In this document: positions 1-5,215 of the stretch, one piece after another
Position numbering within the stretch: position 1 is the first letter of the stretch
Layout of the letters: each line of letters opens with the position of its first letter
DNA from: Pseudomonadota bacterium
GTDB lineage: Bacteria > Pseudomonadota > Alphaproteobacteria > ATCC43930 > CGMCC-115725
Length of the DNA stretch: 8,363 bases
Direction: 5' to 3'
Assembly (NCBI GenBank): GCA_021790295.1
Contig: JAJYIC010000097.1
Span: 1 to 8,363 of the forward strand
Notes under the pieces: generated by a model
What the model was told of the DNA's origin: nothing
Databases searched by the model: none
Seen by the model: only the letters and a program-made list of their open reading frames with translations
Translations under genes and position numbers: made by a program

Positions 1-1298
1 TTGGTGCCTTCGTAGATGGGCGCAATGCGCGCGTCGCGCAGGTGCTGGGCAGCGCCTGTCTCTTCGATATAGCCCATCCCGCCATGTACCTGGATCCCGG
101 TCGAAGCGACGGCGACGGCGAGATCGGTGCACCAGGCCTTGACCACGGGGATCAGAAGATCGGCGCGGGGCCCCCATTCTCCGCCACCCTTCTCGAAGCG
201 GGCGCGGTCGATGAGGGCGGCGGCGTAATAGGAAAGGGCGCGCGAGGCTTCCGTCGCCGCGCGCATGAAAAGGAGCATGCGGCGGACATCCGGGTGATGA
301 AGGATGGGCAACCCCCCGGCCTGCGGCGGCGTTGCGAGAGGCCGGCCTTGGACGCGCGAACGGGCAAAATCGCGAGCCCTTTGGTAGGCCCTTTCCGCAA
401 TCCCCACCCCTTGCAGGCCGACATTGAGCCTCGCGTTGTTCATCATCGTAAACATCGATTCGAGACCGCGGCCTTCCTTTCCGATACGCCAGCCGATCGC
501 CTCGTCGTAAAGAAGGACGCAGGTCGGCGAGGCGTGAATGCCGAGCTTTTTTTCGAGCCGCACGGTCTTGACCGCATTGCGCGCGCCCGGACGGCCTTCG
601 GCATCGGGCAGGAATTTCGGTACGAGAAAAAGCGAAAGGCCTTTCGTCCCCTCCGCCGCGCCCGGGGTGCGCGCCAGGACCATGTGGACGATGTTGGCGG
701 CAAGGTCGTGGTCGCCGTAGGTGATAAAAATCTTTTCGCCGCTCAAGCGATAGCGGTCCCCTTCGCGCAACGCGCGCATCCTGATGGCGCCGAGATTGGA
801 GCCCGCTTGCGGTTCGGTCAGGTTCATCGTTCCCGTCCACTCGCCGCCGACGAGCTTTTCGAGGTAAAGCGCCTTTTGCTCCGGCGAGCCGTGCGCTTCG
901 AGAAGGGTGACGGCGCCCATGTTGAGGACCGGGCACAAGGCAAAGCTCGTCGCGGCGGAATTCCACATCTCCGCCACCGCCGCCGAAAGCAGCAACGGAA
1001 GCCCTTGGCCGCCGTATTCCGGAGCGGCGGTCAGGGAGTTCCAGCCGGCTTCGACATAAAGGCGGTAGGCCTCCCTGAAGCCGGGCGGGGTCAGCACGAC
1101 GCCGGCTTCGAGGCGGGAGCCCTTTTGGTCTCCGATCTCGTTCAAAGGATCGAGGACGGTTTCGGCAAAGCGCGCGGCGCCTTCGAGGATGGCTTCGAGA
1201 AGGTCATTCGGCACCCATTCTTCGGGCTTTTCGAGGCCCGAAGACGTCAGTTCCTCGAAGAGAAAGCGCATCTCGGCAAGAGGGGCGGCGTAGGGCAT
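1..1298 (-). CDS. Acyl-CoA dehydrogenase, DmdC-like large subfamily (partial, C-terminus off the left edge)
   Basis: Flavoprotein predicted to catalyse FAD-dependent alpha,beta-dehydrogenation of an acyl-CoA in the cytoplasm, feeding electrons to ETF. The visible 432 codons begin MPYAAPLAEMRFLFEEL, an opening typical of the roughly 590-600 residue subfamily that includes 3-methylmercaptopropionyl-CoA dehydrogenase (DmdC). The flavin/substrate loop appears as MNLTEPQAGSN (residues 158-168; the last position is usually Asp in relatives), followed by GEKIFIT. Near the end are IQVHGGMGYIEE and PIYEGT; Glu430 of that last motif is the expected catalytic base. The window ends two residues later, so the C-terminal helical and extra domains are not visible. 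The start ATG (1298-1296) follows AAGGAAG at an 8-base spacing. The gene lies 94 bases downstream of the CBS-domain gene on the same strand with no convincing terminator between, so co-transcription is possible. The true substrate cannot be told from sequence: DmdC-type, medium- and long-chain enzymes look alike here. Confidence 0.93.
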   Translation of the reverse strand, partial: MPYAAPLAEMRFLFEELTSSGLEKPEEWVPNDLLEAILEGAARFAETVLDPLNEIGDQKGSRLEAGVVLTPPGFREAYRLYVEAGWNSLTAAPEYGGQGLPLLLSAAVAEMWNSAATSFALCPVLNMGAVTLLEAHGSPEQKALYLEKLVGGEWTGTMNLTEPQAGSNLGAIRMRALREGDRYRLSGEKIFITYGDHDLAANIVHMVLARTPGAAEGTKGLSLFLVPKFLPDAEGRPGARNAVKTVRLEKKLGIHASPTCVLLYDEAIGWRIGKEGRGLESMFTMMNNARLNVGLQGVGIAERAYQRARDFARSRVQGRPLATPPQAGGLPILHHPDVRRMLLFMRAATEASRALSYYAAALIDRARFEKGGGEWGPRADLLIPVVKAWCTDLAVAVASTGIQVHGGMGYIEETGAAQHLRDARIAPIYEGT

Positions 1299-1392
1299 CC
1301 TCGGAGCTTCCTTCGAAGTGTCTCCGCGAAAGGATAGCCGAGCCGGCGCGCGAAAAGCAGCCGAAGCGGCCTTCGATCCGGCCCCAGGAAAC

Positions 1393-1851
1393 TCAGCTCA
1401 ACTCGCTTGCCGCTTCGAGGGGCCGGGTGATGGCATAAAGAAGGTCGGCGCGGCTGACGATGCCCACAAGCCGGCCGTCGCGCAGGACCGGAACGCGGTT
1501 GATGCGGCGCCGGCGCATCAGCGCCGCAAGGATCGCGAGCGGGGTGTGTTCGCCGACGGTAACGGCCGGCCTTGTCATGACGTCGCGCGCTTTCATGTCG
1601 CGGGCCGCCGCGATCTCTTCGAGCGTCTCTGCCCGCTCGGCGAAAAGCCGCAGCCACCACGCGCGCCGGGTATTCGACGACGCTTCGCCGATGAGATCGC
1701 TTTCACTGACGATGCCGAGAACGCGGCCGGCGTCGTCGACCACGGGGACGCCGGTGATCGCATTATCGAGCAGGAGAGAGGCGATTTCACCAACGCTCGT
1801 ATCGGGCCCTACGGTGAGGACCTCCTTGGTCATGATTTCCGCCGCGTTCAT
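1393..1851 (-). CDS. CBS-domain pair protein
   Basis: A 152-residue cytoplasmic protein made of two CBS domains that would fold into one Bateman module, a class known to bind adenine nucleotides (AMP, ATP, NAD or SAM) and act as an energy or redox sensor. CBS1 covers about residues 1-57 (IMTKEVLTVGPDTSVGEIA, then GVPVVDDAGRVLGIVSESDL). CBS2 covers about 90-147 (DVMTRPAVTVGEHTPL, then RVPVLRDGRLVGIVSRADLL). The linker contains RRAWWLRLFA, a segment typical of proteobacterial CBS-BON proteins, but the reading frame stops right after CBS2 and no BON domain follows. There is no signal peptide or membrane segment. The start ATG follows AGGTGG at a 3-base spacing and begins MNAAEIMT, as expected for the family. 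A FixK/FNR-type promoter candidate lies upstream. The partner protein or enzyme it regulates is not evident; the dehydrogenase gene just downstream may share its transcript. Confidence 0.93.
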   Translation of the reverse strand: MNAAEIMTKEVLTVGPDTSVGEIASLLLDNAITGVPVVDDAGRVLGIVSESDLIGEASSNTRRAWWLRLFAERAETLEEIAAARDMKARDVMTRPAVTVGEHTPLAILAALMRRRRINRVPVLRDGRLVGIVSRADLLYAITRPLEAASELS

Positions 1852-1905
1852 TCGCCACCTTTCGCCCCGCCCGAGGAGCCATGCCTGCCTGGCCGTTTGT
1901 GTTTG

Positions 1906-1911
1906 ATTCTA
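1906..1911 (-). promoter_or_regulatory. Candidate -10 box for the CBS gene
   Basis: On the minus strand the hexamer reads TAGAAT, a 5 of 6 match to TATAAT. It would start transcription near 1899, giving a 48-base leader before the CBS start codon at 1851. Its distance from the FixK/FNR-type box agrees with an activator-dependent class II promoter. Confidence 0.5.
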
Positions 1912-1933
1912 CGGGGAAAGGGAAAGCGCGGGA

Positions 1934-1947
1934 TTGATTTAGCGCAA
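1934..1947 (-). promoter_or_regulatory. Candidate FixK/FNR-type operator upstream of the CBS gene
   Basis: TTGATTTAGCGCAA (plus-strand reading) fits the alphaproteobacterial FixK2 box pattern TTG(A/C)-N6-(T/G)CAA exactly. Its centre (1940.5) lies at about -41.5 relative to the transcription start inferred from the TAGAAT -10 box at 1911-1906. That is the class II activator position of CRP/FNR-family proteins, and no good -35 box is needed there. This points to activation of the CBS gene, and perhaps the dehydrogenase, under oxygen limitation. It was identified by eye, and the regulator itself is not in the window. Confidence 0.55.
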
Positions 1948-2294
1948 GAAAGGCAGGCGGCGTTCCCAATCTCTGCGGGAGGGCGCCTCGCCAGCGGATC
2001 CTGCCGCGCGCGGCGCGGGAGAAACCGGGGAAAGCCTTTCCTCCGCGCAAACCGGCGAGCCCCTATCAGGTTCGCCCTCGTCCTTTTTGCCACGGGCTTG
2101 CGCAAGGAAAGAGGCGGCGCCATCTACTCGGCCACCACAGAGAGCCGCGGGAGCTTTTGCGGCCGGCTCTTGTTCGCGCAAGAAGCAAGCCGCCAAGCCC
2201 CTTCCGCGCCCAACGAGGGCTCTGCGGCGCTTTTGCGAACCGCGGCGGGGCGGTCTTGGCGGGAAGGTTGTTGTTTCCGGCTCTCCATAGCGCT

Positions 2295-2322
2295 GGCCGC
2301 CAGGAAGGACGCAAAGGCGGCC
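2295..2322 (+). repeat. Inverted repeat in the arfB leader
   Basis: GGCCGCC (2295-2301) and GGCGGCC (2316-2322) are perfect 7-base arms around a 14-base loop, ending 31 bases before the arfB start codon. No T-tract follows on either strand, so it is not an intrinsic terminator. It could be an mRNA leader hairpin or a protein-binding site, or simply chance in GC-rich sequence. Confidence 0.3.
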
Positions 2323-2353
2323 GGGGCAAAAGAGGCAAAAGCGCGAAACCGGA

Positions 2354-2779
2354 ATGATCCAAATCAGCGAGCGCCTCGCCATCGGCGAGGAGGAGATCGA
2401 GGAAAGCTTTCTTCTGGCCGGAGGGCCGGGAGGGCAAAACGTCAACAAGGTGGCGAGCGCCGTGCAGTTGCGTTTCGATGCGAAAGGCTCGCCAAACCTC
2501 GATGAGGCTCTGCTCTCGCGGCTATTTGCGATCGCCGGACGGCGGATGACTCGCGCGGGCCTCATCGTCATCACGGCGCGGCGCTTTCGCACCCAGCAAG
2601 CCAACCGAAGGGATGCTTTCGAACGGTTGATCGACCTTTTGCGCCGCGCCGAGAGAGTGCCGCAAGCGCGCCTTGCGACGCGCCCGAGCGCCGCCTCGCG
2701 ATTGCGGCGGCGGCGCGCGAAAGCCGCCCGCGCGCAAACGAAACGCTTGCGTCACCCCGTCGCCGAAAGCGAAAAATAA
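2354..2779 (+). CDS. arfB: Alternative ribosome-rescue factor ArfB (YaeJ), peptidyl-tRNA hydrolase
   Basis: A 141-residue protein of the release-factor-like family that hydrolyses peptidyl-tRNA on ribosomes stalled at the 3' end of mRNA lacking a stop codon, a backup to trans-translation. The GGQ catalytic motif appears as GGPGGQNVNKVASAVQLRFD (about residues 23-42), in the family's usual position. The N-terminus (MIQISERLAIGEEEIEES) matches the typical opening. The C-terminus after about residue 105 is strongly basic (SRLRRRRAKAARAQTKRLR), as expected for the tail that enters the empty mRNA channel. Its length is nearly identical to E. coli ArfB (140 residues), and there is no release-factor codon-recognition domain. 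The start has no strong Shine-Dalgarno site (a GAGG lies about 19 bases upstream), so the start is chosen from family similarity. It appears monocistronic, with nothing linking it functionally to its neighbours. Confidence 0.95.
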   Translation: MIQISERLAIGEEEIEESFLLAGGPGGQNVNKVASAVQLRFDAKGSPNLDEALLSRLFAIAGRRMTRAGLIVITARRFRTQQANRRDAFERLIDLLRRAERVPQARLATRPSAASRLRRRRAKAARAQTKRLRHPVAESEK

Positions 2780-2969
2780 GGTTTTGGGCCTATCGTTTTT
2801 GAGCGCCGTTCGCTTCGGAAGCGTTTGCAAGGCGGGCGGTTTTTGGGCGCGCCGGGCGCGGTTCGCGGCTCATCGCGCTTTCTTCCGCGGCGGGCGGCGG
2901 CGCGGCGATCTCGCAGCTCTGCACCGTTTGGAGTAGCCTCTCTGCGACGCCATTTGGGATTTCTGGTCG

Positions 2970-4394
2970 ATGTCGTACCCCTTCATCCTGTGGACCATGC
3001 AGCGCACGGGCGGGACCGCTCTCGCGGAGCTCCTGATGACGATCTCGGAGTGGCAGGCCGCGGAGCACGAGCCATTCAATCGCGACCGCCAGTTCGGGGC
3101 GGTCACCGCCGCTTTCGCCATGAACCGGGACGAGGACCAGCTCGAAAAGGATCTCGCCGCCATCTTTGCGCAAGGCTATCTCATAAAGCACACCTACGAG
3201 TTGCGGAACAAGGCGCTCAATGCCGCGGTCCTGCACGCGGCCGTGAAGGCCGGCTATCGCCATCTCCTTCTCGTGCGCCGCGACGAGTTCTCGCGTCTTG
3301 TCTCGAAATTCGTTGCCGAAGCAAACGGCACCTGGTTCAAAGGCTATGCCGGCCGGGTTTACGAGAAAATCCGCACCGGCGAACGCAGCCTCGGCCCGAT
3401 CCCGATCGAGAAGATCGTCGCCGCCTACCAGCATTGCCGCGAGATGACGGACGAGATCCGTTCTTCGCTCCAAGCCGTCGCACCCGATTTTCACGAGGTC
3501 GATTACGAGGATCTTTATACCGGGGAGGAAAGCGCGCGCCGGGCGCGTCTCGATGAGCTTTTCCGTTTTCTCGATTTTCCCCCCGCGCGCATCGAAGCCG
3601 AGCGCGCGAGCATCGAGGAAAAGGTTTTGGGGGAGGGTATGGACACGCGTTCGATCATGCCCTTCCTGCCGAACCTGAACGAAGTCGTGGAGGCGCTCCA
3701 GGCCGCGGGGTGCGAACCGCCGTCAGCCTTTTTCGACGGTATCGAGAAGACGCTGCCTGAGGAGGAAGCGGCGGCGGCGCCGGCGCATTCGGCGGACGAG
3801 CCAAGGCTCGCAAACGCCGGGTGGGGCTTCAAGCTCGTCGGGGAATTCCAAAGGCTTGCCGCCAAATACGGACTTGCGCCCCCCTTTCTCGAGATCGGGT
3901 CGAGGCTTATCGGTCCTGCGATTGTGAGCGGGGATTATTTTTTCGGCAAAGAATTACATGGAATAGGATTCGACAAATCCCAGGTATCCAGTCCAATCAC
4001 GGTCTACAATGGTAATATTATCAATGTTTTGGGGAAATTCAAGGACGGTTATTTCTCGACAATATTCTCGAATGCGGCGCTCGAGCACGACAGCGAGTTC
4101 TGGCGCACGCTCAATGAATTGAAGCGCCTTTTGCCCCCCGGCGGGACCCTGGCGGTTGCCGTTCCGGGATTTCGCGAGATGAAAAAAGAGAGCGGCATCA
4201 AGGTTATCGGGACGACAGGCCATCACATGCGGCAGGCGACGCCGACCTTTCGCATCCACGGGCCTTCGGACTATTGGCGGTTCAGTCCCCGCGCATTGCG
4301 GGAGGTCATCTTGAGCGGTTTCGAGGTCAAAGAATTGAAACCCGTCGGATCCTTGAACTGGATGATCGGCATCGGCGTCAAGACGGGATCCTGA
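2970..4394 (+). CDS. Sulfotransferase - SAM-dependent methyltransferase fusion protein
   Basis: A 474-residue two-domain protein, predicted cytoplasmic. Residues 1 to about 250 look like a PAPS-dependent sulfotransferase. The 5'-phosphosulfate loop is PFILWTMQRTGGTAL (residues 4-18), the EHEPF segment resembles carbohydrate (Stf0/NodH-like) sulfotransferases, and LLLVRRDEFSRLVS (99-112) carries the Arg and Ser expected to bind the 3'-phosphate. A low-complexity EEEAAAAPA linker (about 266-277) follows. Residues about 295-474 resemble a class I SAM methyltransferase (Methyltransf_11-like): motif I as FLEIGSR (306-312), GIGFDKS as the next strand, SNAALEHD (367-374), then LLPPGG (387-392). Motif I lacks the usual second Gly-x-Gly. 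An in-frame stop at 2934-2936 leaves ATG 2970 as the first possible start, with weak GGGA 10 bases upstream. The likely role is sulfation and methylation of a surface glycan, suggested by the capsule-export genes downstream; the acceptor is unknown. Confidence 0.82.
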   Translation: MSYPFILWTMQRTGGTALAELLMTISEWQAAEHEPFNRDRQFGAVTAAFAMNRDEDQLEKDLAAIFAQGYLIKHTYELRNKALNAAVLHAAVKAGYRHLLLVRRDEFSRLVSKFVAEANGTWFKGYAGRVYEKIRTGERSLGPIPIEKIVAAYQHCREMTDEIRSSLQAVAPDFHEVDYEDLYTGEESARRARLDELFRFLDFPPARIEAERASIEEKVLGEGMDTRSIMPFLPNLNEVVEALQAAGCEPPSAFFDGIEKTLPEEEAAAAPAHSADEPRLANAGWGFKLVGEFQRLAAKYGLAPPFLEIGSRLIGPAIVSGDYFFGKELHGIGFDKSQVSSPITVYNGNIINVLGKFKDGYFSTIFSNAALEHDSEFWRTLNELKRLLPPGGTLAVAVPGFREMKKESGIKVIGTTGHHMRQATPTFRIHGPSDYWRFSPRALREVILSGFEVKELKPVGSLNWMIGIGVKTGS

Positions 4395-4418
4395 CGGCGC
4401 CTTTAGCAAGACGAAACC

Positions 4419-4454
4419 CTGCCGGCTTTGCCGGCAGCCGCCGGGGCTGGCGGC
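4419..4454. terminator. Twin hairpins after the fusion gene, possible terminator
   Basis: CTGCCGGC (4419-4426), loop TTT, GCCGGCAG (4430-4437) forms a perfect 8-base stem 24 bases after the stop codon. It is followed directly by GCCGCC/GGCGGC (4437-4442 and 4449-4454), a second 6-base stem sharing one base with the first. There is no T-tract on the plus strand, so a rho-independent terminator is uncertain; an mRNA 3'-end stabilising structure is an alternative. It sits just before the promoter of the next gene, which fits a transcript boundary. Confidence 0.4.
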
Positions 4455-4469
4455 GAGAGGGGCGAAACG

Positions 4470-4499
4470 TTGACAAGAAGGCGGTTTTTCCTTTAAGAT
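4470..4499 (+). promoter_or_regulatory. Sigma-70-like promoter for the 141-residue hypothetical gene
   Basis: A perfect -35 hexamer TTGACA (4470-4475) is followed after 18 bases by TAAGAT (4494-4499), a 4 of 6 match to the -10 consensus. Transcription would start near 4506, giving a leader of about 44 bases before ATG 4550. It is the best housekeeping-type promoter seen in the window. Confidence 0.6.
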
Positions 4500-4549
4500 T
4501 CGGCTGTCGCGGTTACGAAGGCGACGGTCTTCTCAGGGAGTTAGCCGTT

Positions 4550-4975
4550 ATGGCTACGATCGAGGATCTGAAAGGGTGGTTTGCCCGAGACATCAAATTT
4601 GCTGAGTGGGATGAAAACGTCGAGCTCGACGAGTCGGACCCCAACAGCGCCGTCATCCGTTTTTATACGGCGACCAACGAATACGCGTTGAAAATCGTCC
4701 CTCGGGAAGAGGGCATCCCGCGGCTCAACTGCACGGTGCGTTCGCGCAAGCCTCGGGCGGGGATGCCGGCCGCGTCGCCGCGGCCTTTGATGCGCAACCC
4801 GCAATTTCCCAACCGTTTGAACGAGAGGACTTGGAAACGGTTGCTGGGCGCGATCGTTGGCTTTGAACTGGTGCGCGTCCATCGCCGCGAAAAGGCGGCG
4901 AAAACGGCCGAGCTCGAAGGGCCGGGCGGGTCGGAACCCGCGTCCGGCGAAGAGGAAGGGGCGTCCTCGACCTAG
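4550..4975 (+). CDS. Hypothetical protein, 141 residues
   Basis: I do not recognise a family. The start is set by an ATG with AGGGAG 9 bases upstream and by the promoter before it, although the frame stays open further upstream inside the preceding gene. The N-terminal half (MATIEDLKGWFARDIKFAEW, then acidic VELDESDPNS and AVIRFYTATNEYALKIV) looks like a small alpha/beta fold. A basic, proline-rich middle follows (about residues 63-85), then an ERTWKRLLGAIVGFELVRVHRR helix region, and an acidic Gly/Ser/Glu tail (about 121-141) that is probably disordered. There is no signal peptide, no membrane segment and no Cys cluster, so it is likely a soluble cytoplasmic protein. It lies between the sulfotransferase-methyltransferase gene and the capsule-export operon, 155 bases after the first and 240 before the second, with its own promoter. 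A role in the polysaccharide locus is possible but not shown. Confidence 0.8.
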   Translation: MATIEDLKGWFARDIKFAEWDENVELDESDPNSAVIRFYTATNEYALKIVPREEGIPRLNCTVRSRKPRAGMPAASPRPLMRNPQFPNRLNERTWKRLLGAIVGFELVRVHRREKAAKTAELEGPGGSEPASGEEEGASST

Positions 4976-4997
4976 GCTTGTTTATCCTCTTTTCAGC

Positions 4998-5041
4998 CAT
5001 CGACCGGCGCCTGCGAAAAAAAGGCACGGGTCGATGCCTTT
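4998..5041. terminator. Overlapping alternative hairpins, possible terminator/attenuator
   Basis: Two stems share bases and exclude each other. Stem A is CATCGACC (4998-5005) with GGTCGATG (5029-5036), 8 perfect pairs. Stem B is AAAGGCA (5020-5026) with TGCCTTT (5035-5041), 7 perfect pairs around CGGGTCGA. Stem B is preceded by an A-run and followed by TTTCCC on the plus strand; on the minus strand it is followed by seven T. It lies 22 bases after the stop of the hypothetical gene and about 175 bases before the kpsM-like start. It could end the hypothetical gene's transcript or act as a switch in read-through to the export operon. Confidence 0.4.
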
Positions 5042-5104
5042 CCCTCGCAAACGAAAGCGAAGGCGCAGAGGGGAGAAAACGAGGTTTTGGCTTCTTTTCA
5101 ATCG

Positions 5105-5125
5105 GCGGATCGCGGATTTGCGGAT
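5105..5125 (+). repeat. Three GCGGAT direct repeats upstream of the export operon
   Basis: GCGGAT occurs at 5105-5110, 5112-5117 and 5120-5125, about 90-110 bases before the GTG start of the kpsM-like gene. Such a cluster could be a regulator-binding site, but spacing is 7 and 8 bases rather than a helical turn, and chance in GC-rich DNA is possible. No clear promoter was found between 5042 and 5215. Confidence 0.25.
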
Positions 5126-5215
5126 CGGAACGGGTAAGGATCGCAGGGTGCCCGCTCGGGCGCTTCTGATGATGGGCGCGGGGATTTTATTTCCGGCCGG
5201 CGAGGGAGGGTTTTC

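Larger units (their letters stand above)
1852..2353. other. 502-base intergenic region without a recognisable gene
   Basis: This region separates the leftward CBS gene from the rightward arfB gene. Long open frames cross it on both strands, but their translations are Arg/Ala/Pro-rich, run antisense through neighbouring real genes and show no domain, so they look like by-products of high GC. The left end holds the CBS promoter elements. The right end holds a 7-base inverted repeat just before arfB. No tRNA, terminator or insertion sequence was seen in the remainder (about 1950-2290). Confidence 0.6.

Noticed and set aside
42..1337. Long plus-strand open frame of 431 codons
   Set aside because: It is antisense to the clear acyl-CoA dehydrogenase and has no domain signature; long antisense frames are expected at this GC content.
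1360..1370. GCCG/CGGC mini-hairpin followed by a short T-run after the CBS gene (minus strand)
   Set aside because: A 4-base stem is too weak to call an intrinsic terminator.
1318..2505. Plus-strand open frame of 395 codons spanning the CBS gene, the intergenic region and the start of arfB
   Set aside because: It is antisense to the CBS gene and overlaps arfB in another frame; the translation is low-complexity and Arg/Ala-rich.
1939..2604. Minus-strand open frame of 221 codons across the intergenic gap
   Set aside because: It overlaps the conserved GGQ region of arfB in antisense, is Pro/Arg-rich and shows no recognisable motif or ribosome-binding site.
2780..2969. Searched for a terminator or promoter between arfB and the fusion gene
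   Set aside because: Only a 5-base hairpin (CGCTT/AAGCG) and scattered T-runs were found; no -35/-10 pair was convincing.
4274..4975. Longer version of the 141-residue hypothetical protein starting inside the methyltransferase gene
   Set aside because: The extension overlaps conserved methyltransferase coding sequence and crosses the promoter; ATG 4550 has a good ribosome-binding site.
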